A stretch of DNA of 46,498 nucleotides from Clostridiales bacterium (GTDB lineage Bacteria; Bacillota; Clostridia; Christensenellales; Pumilibacteraceae): contig JAIEFT010000019.1 of NCBI GenBank assembly GCA_029066805.1, forward strand, positions 1 to 46,498, written 5' to 3'. A model generated the notes under the pieces. That model had not been told where the DNA came from. It worked only from the letters and a program-made list of their open reading frames with translations, and ran no database searches. This document shows positions 26,559 to 39,000 of this stretch, in pieces. The first letter of the stretch is position 1. Each line of letters opens with the position of its first letter. The position numbers and the translations under genes are program-made.

Positions 26559-26688
26559 TGGGTTTTTACCGCTCAATTAGGTGGTATATATTTTCACACC
26601 GAATATCTTTCTATACACAGCAAAAGCAAGCGCTATGTCCGATAGATATAGGCTTGTCTTTTGTTATCGAATTTCGGTAAAGACGGAA

Positions 26689-26916
26689 TTACAGCAATTT
26701 TTCGAGCTGCTTGGTCAACTTTTGAAGCTGCTCGCGCTTTATTTCAATTTCGGCGTTAAACGCTCTGAAGAACTGTACATCGGTATCGTCGGGAACATTG
26801 CGGCTTAACATAGCTTCCATTATTACCGCCATGGACCTTATGCGTTTGGCCTCGAGTGCTTTGATTTCTTCCTCGAGAGCGTTAAGCTCTTTTGCTAATT
26901 TACTTTTTTGCGACAT
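26689..26916 (-). CDS. Small coiled-coil protein
   Basis: A 75-residue, highly charged helical protein with two heptad-rich halves (about 5-30 and 52-75) separated by a short loop with NVPDDTD. It has no signal peptide, membrane segment or known domain, so it is expected in the cytoplasm, perhaps as a helical hairpin or dimer. The start at 26916 is chosen for AAGGAG at good spacing; it overlaps the end of the upstream membrane protein gene by 17 bp, indicating translational coupling. A longer in-frame start exists but lacks support. The overlap suggests it binds the cytoplasmic part of that membrane protein, which is inference. Confidence 0.7.
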   Translation of the reverse strand: MSQKSKLAKELNALEEEIKALEAKRIRSMAVIMEAMLSRNVPDDTDVQFFRAFNAEIEIKREQLQKLTKQLEKLL

Positions 26917-29900
26917 GTTGTTTGCTCCTTGTTGTTTTTTTATTTTTTTGAGTCCCGGCTTCGGAATCGGCATTGCTCTGTTCCTCATGCTGTTTATCTT
27001 CCGCCGCCGCGGCTTCTTGCTCGGGAGCGGCAGCGGTTTCAGTCGGCTCTACCGCATTTTCCACACTTTCCTTTTCGTCGGTTTCGTTGGGTTCGACCTC
27101 TTTTTGCGCAAGCTTAGATTCGTCTTCCGTTTTTGTCTCTGCGCCTACGCCTTGATTGTCCTTGATAACATTATTTATTTTTCTCTTATAAGTTACCTTT
27201 TTGATCAAGCCTTTTTCCAAAAGCGCCTCGGTGCTCTCATACGGAGGACGGTAATCCTCATTCTTGTTTTCACCCTGCACAATAACCAATTTTTCGCACA
27301 GCTGAGCAATAAGCTCTTCTGCATATCCGAGTCTGCGCTGACTCTTGATACGGAACAAGCACGGTGTTTCGGCAAACTTTTTGCTTTGCGAACGTTCAAC
27401 CCTATATTTAGTATCCTCGTAATCGTCGGGATCAAGCGCGAGATAGAGGCAAAGCGTCTTCCCACGAATTACGAGTTTAGCTAACTGGTTCCTGCCACAA
27501 CTAAATGCGTCGTAGCCCTTGGAAACTTTGCTCTTAACCTTTTTATAGCTTAACAAAATATTTTTCAAATATGAATATCTTTCTTTTGCTTCGTCAGTGG
27601 CTTGAATGAGTTTGACCGAGAAAGGTCTTTGATAGCTCACGAACGTAGCAAATCCGCTTTCTTCATCGCTTTCGATAAGGATAGCCTCTTCCTCTTCATC
27701 CGAATCGTCCTCCTCCGTCTCTGCCTTTTCCGCTTCGATCCGCTCAAGTTCTTCGGCAAGCCTTACGCTTTCCCTTGCCTCCTCGGCTATCTTGTTGGCC
27801 CTGACCGATGCGATCGTTGCGTCCATTGTAGCCTTTGTGCGCATAGCGACAATTGCTTTGCTTGTGAGCATTTGCAATACGCCTTTGTCATGCAACAGCC
27901 AGAATATAAACACGAGCACGCCAAGCGAACATATAACTATAATCAGTACAAGCCACCACGCCATACCTATAGTGTCGGTTTCCGGGACAAATATGTGGAA
28001 AATAGTATCGAATGTCAGTTCGCTATAATTGGCTGTACCGGCAACTGTCGCCGTAAGAAGATATGCGCCGACCTTCGCTTCCGACAGCTTGTTGATATTA
28101 TTGGCGGAATCGTAAATCACGTTCTCCTCGTCATCAACGTCGACGATTACAATCCTTGCAATGCCGTGGTGCGAGGCGGCGACAGGTATATTATCCTCGT
28201 TGGAGTATTTTCCCTCCGCCCAAGTCGTAATCGCAGGTGCGGTGCTCCAATAATTTTCGGCTTTGATTACTTCGAACGAAGGCAATTCGGAAAAGTCCGC
28301 AACGGTTTCCAAAAGTCCGGTGTAGTTCTTGGTCGCGGCAATCTCGGCGCGCAAGTAGTATTTGCCGACTTCCAGCAACTTGAGCCCTTCAGACACTGAC
28401 GTAGGGACAGAGCCCTCGGCATTGACGGTAAACGACGTGGTTCCGTTAAAGTTGAGCAATCCGAATCCTTCACCCGATTGCTTATATACTCTGTACTTGA
28501 TACCGGAAGAACCGTGTGCGGCGGTAGCCGATATAACGTTGACTTCTGGATTGTATTCGCCGTAAGCCCAGTTGGAGAGCTTAGGGATTTGCGTCCAATA
28601 GTTTCTCGCCTGCGTCACTCTGAACTGAACGAGCGCGTCCGCGCTGAAATTCTCGTTTATCGATGTGTAATTTTCGGTATCCGAAATCAAGCTTGCGAAC
28701 AGATAATAAGTACCGGCATCGAGATTGGCGAGAATTTTCGAGACTTTAGCGGGGGCTTTGCCCTCTTCCAGCTCGAAGCAGTCTTTGCCGTCGAACTTAA
28801 TCGCGGTATACTCGTCGCCGTCCTTTGTATAGACAGAGAACTTAACGCCGTCTCCGAATGCGGGAACAGCATTAATGACGTTAATGTTTTCGTCAAAGCC
28901 GTGCCATTCCCAGCTTACAATGTTGGGAGTAGTCGTCCAGGTATTGGTAACTTCAACAACCTCGAACTGTGTATAGTCATGCGCATTGTAATAGTTATTG
29001 CAGCCCTGCACCGTTGCATAGAGGTAGTAAGTCTTTTTGGCGTCGAGCTTGTTCAAAAGCTGTTCGACGTCCTGCGAAACTACGCCATTCTCAAGACGGA
29101 TCTCTTCAAGCCCTTCTACAAGGTTTTCTCCCGCCGCGTCTGTAGCTATGGAGAAGTACAAATCCTCGACGCCCCACTTGACGTCAGCGGTAAAAAGATT
29201 TACGTTCCTGTCGTACTCGCCGTATTTCCAGCGCACAACATAAACACCGCTTACCGAGTTGTAGGCCTGAACGATTTTGTACGCATTTTGAATAGTAACT
29301 TCGCCGCTAAATCCGCCGATACCCGTAATAGTCAAATCGGCGTTTCCCACGTTCCCTTCGTTGTCCGAAGAAAGCGTATAATCCTCACCTTCTACGAGAA
29401 CACGACGGTCAAAGACAAGCTCTATTTGGGGCACGATATTAGCTTCGTCGGTATAAGGAAGTTCAGTATTTAACACTCTGTACTTTATGGTCACGTTCTC
29501 GTCGGTAGACGTGCTTTCACCCACGTTGCTTTTGGTAAGCTCGTACGCACTGACGGTAAGGTTAACGTCCAGCGTAACTTCCGAATAAGCAACACCGCAA
29601 GACACTTCACCGCTGTTATCGTTATCCCACCAATGCTCATGATTGTCGGGCGCAATGCCGCTCGGAACGTTGACATTGAGCAAATATTTGCCTGCTTTCA
29701 ACGTTTTGAGATATGCATTGAGCGAGTTTACTCTGAACAGTGTATCTAAAACAGTGCCATCTTTGACTTCGTAAAGCTCGGCGGTATTGCCGATATACTT
29801 GACAGCGAACGTTTCCTTTTCCTCGCCGACTATGGAGGAAACTGTGTAGTACACCGTGTCCCCATGTTGAGCTCGGAAGGTGTACGAAATTATATTGTCA

Positions 29901-30097
29901 TCACCGTAAGTCCAATTAAGGGCGAGACCATTGGGAACGGCGGCTCCGTCGTCCGAATTAAGTATGGCGTTGGCGCTCGGTTCATCCGCAAGCACTGCAA
30001 CATCCGCTTTGGCGTAAGAAACCATAGCGGGAACAAATAGCAGCGTTGCGAACATGCACAACATGCAAGCAGTTAATAACAGTCTTTTTTTAATCAT
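26900..30097 (-). CDS. Single-pass membrane protein with extracellular repeats and a cytoplasmic domain
   Basis: A 1,065-residue protein with an N-terminal signal peptide. The exported part (about 35-705) has roughly five repeats of 105-120 residues. Each opens with a W...G.Y...N motif (for example IPKLSNWAYGEYNPEVNVIS) and ends in a G.YYL.A...T.NY strand. A transmembrane helix follows at about 712-738. The cytoplasmic side has a helical Glu/Ala-rich segment, an acidic linker, and a compact domain (about 814-940) with LLSYKKVKSKVSKGYDAF and VIRGKTLCLYLALDPDDY. A low-complexity acidic tail then ends in a Lys-rich stretch. The start at 30097 follows GGAG by six bases and overlaps the giant gene's stop by 8 bp. 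I believe the cytoplasmic domain recurs in other Clostridia proteins, but I cannot name a family. It could link the surface to the cytoplasm. Confidence 0.85.
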   Translation of the reverse strand: MIKKRLLLTACMLCMFATLLFVPAMVSYAKADVAVLADEPSANAILNSDDGAAVPNGLALNWTYGDDNIISYTFRAQHGDTVYYTVSSIVGEEKETFAVKYIGNTAELYEVKDGTVLDTLFRVNSLNAYLKTLKAGKYLLNVNVPSGIAPDNHEHWWDNDNSGEVSCGVAYSEVTLDVNLTVSAYELTKSNVGESTSTDENVTIKYRVLNTELPYTDEANIVPQIELVFDRRVLVEGEDYTLSSDNEGNVGNADLTITGIGGFSGEVTIQNAYKIVQAYNSVSGVYVVRWKYGEYDRNVNLFTADVKWGVEDLYFSIATDAAGENLVEGLEEIRLENGVVSQDVEQLLNKLDAKKTYYLYATVQGCNNYYNAHDYTQFEVVEVTNTWTTTPNIVSWEWHGFDENINVINAVPAFGDGVKFSVYTKDGDEYTAIKFDGKDCFELEEGKAPAKVSKILANLDAGTYYLFASLISDTENYTSINENFSADALVQFRVTQARNYWTQIPKLSNWAYGEYNPEVNVISATAAHGSSGIKYRVYKQSGEGFGLLNFNGTTSFTVNAEGSVPTSVSEGLKLLEVGKYYLRAEIAATKNYTGLLETVADFSELPSFEVIKAENYWSTAPAITTWAEGKYSNEDNIPVAASHHGIARIVIVDVDDEENVIYDSANNINKLSEAKVGAYLLTATVAGTANYSELTFDTIFHIFVPETDTIGMAWWLVLIIVICSLGVLVFIFWLLHDKGVLQMLTSKAIVAMRTKATMDATIASVRANKIAEEARESVRLAEELERIEAEKAETEEDDSDEEEEAILIESDEESGFATFVSYQRPFSVKLIQATDEAKERYSYLKNILLSYKKVKSKVSKGYDAFSCGRNQLAKLVIRGKTLCLYLALDPDDYEDTKYRVERSQSKKFAETPCLFRIKSQRRLGYAEELIAQLCEKLVIVQGENKNEDYRPPYESTEALLEKGLIKKVTYKRKINNVIKDNQGVGAETKTEDESKLAQKEVEPNETDEKESVENAVEPTETAAAPEQEAAAAEDKQHEEQSNADSEAGTQKNKKTTRSKQHVAKK

Positions 30098-33000
30098 GAT
30101 TTTCTCCATTCTCGTCTTCGCGTTTTTTCTTTTTAGGCTTCCATAACAGGATATAAAAGCCGATTATGGTCATAGCTATAACTTCCACTCCGATAATGCA
30201 AACCGCAATAATCCAGTAAGGGAAATCCGTCCTTTGAACGATCTCGCCCATTACAGCGGGCACTTGCTTGTCGTAATCCGGGTTGACAATTACGGTAGTG
30301 TCGATTTCGTCAACGGACGGCTCGACAATGATCGGCGGTTTTACCGGCGTATCTGTTGCCAGTATGGTAAGCCTTGCCGCAAGCGGACGGATAGCCCTGT
30401 AGTTTTCGCTGTCGGGAAGAATGAACTTGGCTGTTATGTCGTAAGCCCCCGCGTCCATAGCGCCGTTGAACTCCAACTCTTTGCCGTCCACAGTTACGTA
30501 GTACTTGACTTCTATTCCGTTGGGAATTGTTCCGCTGACGGCAAGCATGTGCGTATTGCCGTCGTATGTAACGGTTTTACCCTCAAGCGATACGTCAGTT
30601 ATGCCGAGCGACGCAGGAACAACCTTAAGCGTTGCCGTCATCTCTTTAATCGGCTCATAATTCTTTGTATCTCCGTAGAACCTAACTGTTACCTTCTGAC
30701 TTCCAACCTCGGTGCGGGAGTTGTTTACATACTCGTAGGTAACGCCTGCGGGCAGTATACCTCTGATCGATAACGAGTGCGCGTTGCCTGTATATGCTAC
30801 CGTCGCGTCAGGGAACGTCACGTTAAGATCGTATTTTGCCTGAACTATATTAAGCTTTGCAGTCATTTGAGTAACGGATAAGCTGTAGTTCGGATTCTGT
30901 GAATAGAAATGAACAATAACCGTATACTCATCTACTTCCACGCAGCGGTTATTCTCGTAGTAATATGCGACGCCAGCAGGAAGCTTACCCGATATGAAAA
31001 GCGAATACGGATTGCCGGTATAAACTACCGTCTTGTCTTCAAACTTAACGCCGCTCAAATCAATCATATGTTCGGATGCCGTAATGGTGAGCTTAGCTTC
31101 ATACAAAGTTTTAGTTCCGGCGGCAAACTCGTAGTTATCCTTGTACGCGTCCTTAATCCAAATCGTAGCCGTTGCGTCGTACTCGCCGACACCGGTTTGA
31201 ACACTGTTGCTGTATGTTACGTCCACCTGCGCGGGCAGAGTCCCGATTAACTCGATACTGTGCGAATTGCCGTCGTAATGATAGCTCGCGTCATCAAAAG
31301 ACAAGCTCAAACTGATCTTAGCCTTATTGATGGTAAGAGTTGCCGTATATTCGGCTTTCGTATCGCTCTTAATGTGTTCGTCATTTGAAACTACAGAATT
31401 GATAAACTTGTAGTTGACAGTATCTTTAAGCGTAAGCGTAGCGGTAACTGTGCCACTTTCATTGACATTGATCTTGCCGTTGTTCGCGTATTCAACCATA
31501 ATAATATCAGCCGCGTCAGCAGGCAATCCGATTACTGCAAGCGACCTAGCTTCGCCTGGAGCATATACAAATGAATTACCCTCGAACCTAACGTCTTTCA
31601 GATCGAATGTCGCCCTTGAAATCTCCACATTGAACGAACCGCCTGTTACATCTACATAGTTGAGCGCCGAAACCTTGTACTGCGCGGTATAAGTACCCGC
31701 GTTGATGAACAGGGTGTTTTTCGTCATCGCCGCGATTTGCGCTTTGGCATAATATGTACCGCTCCAGTTTGCGTGGCTGTACGTTATTGCCGCGCTGCTG
31801 TACAAATCGGGGTAATTCGCCCAAATGCCCTCGCCTGCCGTAATAATGTCCGACGTGGTAAATGTTTGATTGATATGTAAGCTACCGTTATAAGTGGCGG
31901 TAATATTATCTATACCGCTAACTGTGAACGACGCCGCGCTTACAGTGAACGCAAACGTATGAGTAAATTCCGCATACTCTACGTCGTCGACTGTAACTGC
32001 ACCCACGGTTGCCACAAGCGTGTAGCTGTCTGCGGGCATAGTGCTGTTTATATAATCCGAATATTCAGCTTTGGTGAACGGGTCGCCGATTTGCTCTGTA
32101 TCGCGCTTGAGAATGAGCGTGATCGTTGCGGGGCTTTCGGCGTTGTCCTTTTCCAAATTGGGAAGACTCGGCACAGTTGTTGATCCGAACGTCCAGCCCG
32201 CTATTCCGGAGACAAAACCGTTGCCGCAAATAGCCGCGTACCAAGTTTTCGTCACAGTAAGCGTGCCGTCATCTTCGAGCTTTGCTCCGCCTACAGCAAC
32301 AAATTCGTAGTTATCCGAGTCGTTGAGCATAAGCGTCGCCGTTGCGACTTTCATGCCGGAAACGGTAGCCTTGTTACTATTATTAGTATACTTTATTGTA
32401 TACAACGTCCCGTCAGGGTATTTGACTGTTACCCCGCCGTCTACATAACGCACTACCGCGTTGGTAACTTCGATTGCACCGTCGGTCACGCCGGCGATTG
32501 CAGCGGGATAATATTTATACCCATCCACATCGCTCTTGACGTAGCCGCTCATGAGCTCCGAGCCATCGTCGCTTAACCATTTCGCGTCGCCGACTGTAAC
32601 TTGCTTTTTAGCAACCTCTACCGGAATAGTATATGTGTAGGTCTTGCTCTCGCCATCCACGGTGAATTCTACGTCTACCGAAGTATCTACAGCATGCAGG
32701 CAATTGTCGTTTGCATATATTACTGTCGCCGTATCTTTGGCTGCGTCATACGTATGCGTGTGTTGTCCGTTCCGACTGCATACTAACACTAGCCCGCTGA
32801 CATTGAACTTGTCGAACACTGTGTAACCTGCTTTTTTTACACCGTCGGTGTTGACAGTGCTCCAGTCATGTCCCAGCGCCGCTATCTGTGAATACGTAGT
32901 ATAATCACACCCTTCGCGCTTGCATGTGTCGTATTCGTCCCAACCTATACCCTCGCACGTCGCCGCTTGCGCATCGTGATGCTCAATGTCATGCGCATTG

Positions 33001-36000
33001 GGATCTATTGCAAGCTCAAGCTCTTTTGTGGTAAGACAAGTAAACACCTCATCTTCATACTCTACGCTCGCAGTGTATACTTTCTTGCCGGTAGCTATAC
33101 ATGTAGCTTCTGTAGTCGATGTAACTACGCCGGTAACCCAGGTTTTTGCCATTCCGACTTCGCCGCAGAGACCTCGGATACATAGGATTTCCACTTCTAT
33201 CTTCCACTCGCCCGATGTGTTGTCCCAAGTTTTCCAGTGCGCATCCCAGTCGTGCCCGAGCGCATCGTCAGTGGTTACCACTTTAATATCTTCATAGCTG
33301 CCTACGGTTGCCGTATAGGTTATTTTGCCTTTTTCCGTGCACGACGGAGCTTGCTCTAAGGAAGTAACGGTTGCCGTTTCGGTTCTTATTGTCTCTCCGC
33401 ATACGGGGCAAACAAACTTCGCTGTTGCCGAGGTATAACCTACCCACTCCCAATCGGGCTTCTCGGGTTCAGTGTGGGATAATTTTGGAATTTCGACGTC
33501 GCTCTTATTAGAGGTCGACGTTTCGCACACGTGATCGCCGTCTTGGTCGTAGTAGTACTGATTGCACCCATTCATGCACTCAAAGTATTCGTAATTACCT
33601 TTCTCTTTACATGTGGCGGCCTTTGCCGATACGATTTCTCCGCTATGTTTAAGAATAGCTAAATTAGTATTTTCACTGTAATCACATCTTGCGCAAGCTT
33701 TTTTAATATAACCGGCTTCTTCGCATGTTGACTCTTTCTTTTCGGTTGTTAGGTCGTGACCCAACGCCTTAGATTTATATCCGTTTTCGGTGTCTTCCAC
33801 ATAAGCGCCGCTAAGCTCCTTGTACTCGCCGCTAATGGGATCTTTGGCTTTGCTGAAATGCTTGTCGCATCTTAGACAGTGATTATGCTCTATCTCCCCG
33901 TCTTCGGTACAGGTCGCAGCTTTGCTCGTGAGTTCCATATCGTGTCCTTGCGCTTCGAGAACTACGGAATCCACTACTGTTGTGCACGCCTCGTCCGAGA
34001 AGTTCTTGCCGCATATCGAGCAGTGCCAATACTCAATATTGCCTTCTTCGAGACACTTTTCAACACGTGCATGATACCCATCGGCAATATCGTGTCCGAG
34101 ATATGCCTCGTTGCTCTCCGACAGCCATACGCACGATCCGTTGTCTGCAAAGAAATATGAGCTCGGCGCGATCACTTTTCCGTCGCTATCTTTGTTGTTT
34201 TCGCCGTATCCGGAAGTTATTACGCCCTTACCGCTCTCAAGCGTTACGCCGATTTCTGCGCCCTCGGTGAGCGCTTCGGACACGGTTATTACTTTGGAAT
34301 ATAACCACACGTTACTCGGGGTAATTTTGTCCGCAAGAGTATTGCCGCTGATGACGGCATTTCCGCTCACTGCAAACAATGTTGCGCGCCAATCGACATA
34401 CACTCCGCCGCCACCGAATCTACCATCACCCGTTGCTGTTATGTTGCCGGTTATAGTGCCACCGTTCATTATAAACGTAGCATAATCACATACGATTACA
34501 GCGCCACCGCCGCCGTAATTAGCGCCGGAAGAAGTCGCTTCACATTCGGTTATAGTGCCTTTTTTCATCTCGACTGTTCCGTAAAGAATATACAAAGCGC
34601 CGCCGTTTACCGCCAGACCGTTTTTAATAGTACCGTTTGTGCCGCTGTCGTCGATCGTAAGATAAGCTGAACTTCCATTAACCTCGATATGTCCTTTCTT
34701 GTTAAGATCGAGCGTTTTGTCGTTAAGGTCAAGCGTTACTTTGCCTGAAGTCATCGCGGACAACGCCGCAGACGCCGTGACATTTTTAATCAGAGTTATG
34801 GTTGCTCCGTTTGCATCTGCAATTGCATCCGTCCACGCGGTATTGATACTCTCGTAGCTGTATAGTCTACCTTCTGCGCTACCGAATTCGACATTGGCAA
34901 CGAAATCGCCTATAATTGCCTGACCGTCGGCTTTATTCCATCCAACGGTATAAGCCGCGTTATCGGAGAAGAATATAGTCGAAGGCGCAACTGACTTGTT
35001 GTAACCGCTAGTGAATACCCCGGTTTCCTTGTCATAAGGATCTGGGGAGCTCGTGCCCAGCGTCACACCGATATGGGAATCATTATTAATATCAGCAACG
35101 TTAAAGATTTTGTTATTTATAGCATAAAGATTTCCGCCGGTATTTTCATTAATTAGGACTAACCCTTTTATACTAGGTGTGGGACCGCCTGCGAAATATA
35201 AACCACCGCCTTTACCTTCCGTTGCCGTGTTACCCGATATCGTCAACTTGCTGTTACTATTTGTATTATCGCCTAAGTACAGCATACCGCCCACGTATAC
35301 GCCGCCGCCGTTCTTTGCCGTATTGCCGAAAATTGTACCGCTGATAAAAGTGCCGCCGTTTGCATACACGCCGCCGCCGTTTTCCGTTGCCGTATTGCCG
35401 GAGATTGTACCGCCGTTCATATTAAACGTGCCATGGTCAATGTATACACCGCCACCGTTTTGCGCCGTGTTTTTGTCAGCGTCGTCCGTACCGCCTATTG
35501 TACCGTCGTTCATAGTGAACGTGCCGTTATTTGTTACATACACGCCGCCGCCGTTGTAAACGTCGTCCCTGACCGCAGCATTGTTACCTGAAATCGTACC
35601 ACTTGCAAGAGTTAAGCTTCCGCCGTCAACGTAAACTGCGCCGCCGTTTTCCGCATAACCTCCGGTTATTTTGCCTGTATTCTCGCTTGACGTGTCTTGA
35701 ATAGTTAAAGAGCCGCCGATTATTTTTATATTTGATTGATAGAAATTATAATGATATTGATCAAAACCACCGTTGAGATTGAGGGTTTTTCCATTCAATT
35801 CAAGCGTTATATTTCCTGTAATTTCGGCTAAATGCGTGCCTCGGGTAACCACAACCTCGTCGACAAGAAGCGTTACCTTTGCGCTTCCTATGTATAATGC
35901 ATAATCCCATGCTTCTTTGATTGTTGCGAAATTGTATGCGTCGAAGCCGCCATAATCAACCGACGCGACGGCCGAGCCTATCGCCGCTTCGATATTATAG

Positions 36001-39000
36001 TTGGAATAGCCGTATAAAACGTCTTTAGCGTCATCATCTGATTCGAAATACGTTGAAGGCGCCGAGTAGTTTCTATTACCGTAGCCGGAAGTGAATATGC
36101 CCGTTCCATTTTGAAGCGTTATGCCGATTTTTTGCGTATTTGTAAGCGCACCGGTTACATTAATAACCTTACCGGACTCCAGATAGACGTTACCGCCGTT
36201 AGTATTGCCGTAAATTTCGGGATTTCCGCTTATTTTGAACGTACCGCCGTACTGAGTACAGTATATGCCGCCGCCATAGCTCGTTGCGCTGTTGCCTGTA
36301 ATAGTACCGCTTGACATTACGAATGTGCTACCCGAAAAGTACACGCCGCCGCCATAGCTCGTTGCGCTGTTTTTGTCAGCCTCGTCTGTACCGCCTATAA
36401 TACCGCCGCTCATTGTGAACGTGCCGCCCGCAACATACACGCCACCGCCGTAAACTGCCGTATTACCTGTCAGACTGCTACCGCTCTGCAATGTCAATGA
36501 AGGCTCGCCTTTCACGGAGCCTGCAATTCGAATAGCTCCGCCGCCGCTATAGCTCGTTGAATGGTTGCCGGCAAACGTTCCGCCGACCTTGACGGCAATT
36601 TTTCCTATGATGTACAAGCCGCCGCCGTTGCCCGCAGTATTATTGCTCAGCGTGCCGTTTACCACTACATCGAACAATGTTGAAGTCTCGTTTGTCGCAT
36701 AAATACCGCCACCGTTCGAAGCTTCATTGTTATCTAATTGGGCGTCTTTGCCGATAGTGATCTCCGCATAAGTGGCAATTCCGCCGCCGTTGCCGCCTTT
36801 GTTATCGGAAATAGTGCCGCCGATCATGCTAAAGAGCGTTACATCGCTAATTACGTATACACCACCGCCGTACGCGCTTACTTCGTTATTTTTTATACTG
36901 CCGTCGTTCATAGTAAAGCTAGACATAGAGCCGACATACACGCCACCGCCGTTGGCGATACCATTTTTATGATCTTTGATTTCGCCGCCGTTCATTATAA
37001 GAGTGCTGTGTGACGTCACAAAAATGCCGCCGCCGAAATATCCTTTGTTGTCGCTTATAACGCAACCCTCATTAAGCGTTACTTCTGCGCCTGTTGCATA
37101 TACACCGCCGCCGTCACCGCTGCTGCTTGTTACTCTATTACCTGTAATAGTGCCGCCGCTCATTGTGAAATAGCCGCCGTTGACATAAACCGCGCCGCCT
37201 TTATCGGCAATAATACAATCGGTAATAGTGCCGCCGCTCATTGTAAATGAGCCGCTGTTGACGTAAATTGCCCTGCCTACAGGAGTATTTGCATTGCCGA
37301 TCGCGTGGCGAATAACACCGCCTTCGATGGTCTTATTACCTGTGGACAGCGTAAGAGCATTGCTTTTTGTCTTAGCGCCGTCTATTAACTCGAAAGTGCC
37401 GGATACGTAGAAAATATCGTATACTTCTTGTTGATCGGCGTGTACTGCGGTCAGCACGTGACCGTCAAGATCGAAGCGTATGAATTTACCGCTTTCGATT
37501 TCAATAGCGTAGATCTTAGTGGCGGTTATGTCTATTTCCGCGTCTTTGAGAAGAGTGACCACCGCGAAGCTTTCGGCAGTAGTGGCAAGGGTGTTTGCGT
37601 AAGAGAACGCGTCCTTGACAGTCATGAACTTTGACGTATTGCCATTAAAAGTTACTGATGCTTCAACTACGCCGATCGCGACTTCACCGTCGCCGTCCAA
37701 AAGCACCTCGCATTCGGCTCTATCCGAAACGAAGAAAGTCGTAGGCACAGTGCCCGAATGAAAATCGTTGTATCCCGTCGTAAAAGTCTGAGGGGTGGAA
37801 TACACAGTCACGCCGATTTTAGGCGAATCCGACGCTGTGAGCTCACCCGCAATATTGACCTTGGAGTTTGCATCAACGTACAAGTTTGAGGGTGGCAGTA
37901 CTCCGCTCGAGTTCTCACTGCCATTACCTGCGTACGTGTTATTTAAAATTGTAATATCGCCGGAAAGCTTGACAGTTTCGTTGCCCTTAGCATAAACGCC
38001 ACCACCAATGCCGTTTTTGCTTGTAACTTGGTTGTCTGTTATCTCGCCACCCGTCATAGTGAACTTGCCTTTGCCGACGTACACGCCGCCGCCATTGTAC
38101 GCTGCTGTGTTGGCGTAGATATTGCCTTCGGTCATCGTAAAGACGGAGGTATCCTCACCGACGGCAATGCCACCACCGCTAATCGTAGCTGTGTTGGCGT
38201 AGATATTGCCGCCGTTCATCGATAAGGTCGCAGAATAATGAATATACACGCCGCCGCCATTGCCGCTTGCCGTATTGCCGTGAATTTTTCCGCGTTGCAA
38301 AACGACGTTCGAATTAGAATTGAGGTACATGCCGCCACCGCTGTTTCTCGCGGTATTACCATATATCTCCGCGTCGTCGCCATTCATCTTAAACAGAATT
38401 TGATCGTTCGAATTATCGCTTCTGACATATACTGCGCCGCCAAATTGAGCGGTATTGTTTTTGATGACGCCACCGGTAATTGTGGCGAACGCGTCTTGAC
38501 CTTTAATAAACGAACTGTAAAAAACAACAACGCCGCCGCCGTACTCAGCAGTATTACCGCATATAGCGCCGCCGCTCATATTAAACACGTAAACGTTAAC
38601 GCCGCCACCGTAGCCGCCGTTATTGGAATTGCCGGCGATAGTGCCTTTTTCGAGATTAAGCACGTATGGTTCTATGTTGGACGAAACGGCGGACGGCACA
38701 TAGATACCGCATTTCTTTCCGCCGGTTATAACGCCGCCCGTAAGTTTTTTTACGCCGTCAGCCGACTCGTCTAGAGTGTCGTCAAACACATACAAGCCGT
38801 TAGAATTAACCGTGTACTTATGAACTACTTCCGGCTTGCTGTCCGTGACGGTAAGCATACCGTCATTAAGCTGTATAACCGAGGAGTTTCCGGTATGGCG
38901 CAAAATCTGACCGTTAAGGTCGAGAATGATGTATTTTCCGCCGTTTACGTTGAGAGTAGCAACCGCCGTTTCGTCGCCCAAGCCATCCTGATAGCCGAGC

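Noticed and set aside
26549-26568. Plus-strand terminator (short CCCA/TGGG hairpin with T run)
   Set aside because: Only a 4-bp stem, and there is no plus-strand gene for it to serve.
28478-29473. A 331-codon plus-strand open frame
   Set aside because: Antisense to the extracellular repeats of the membrane protein; explained by that repeat structure.
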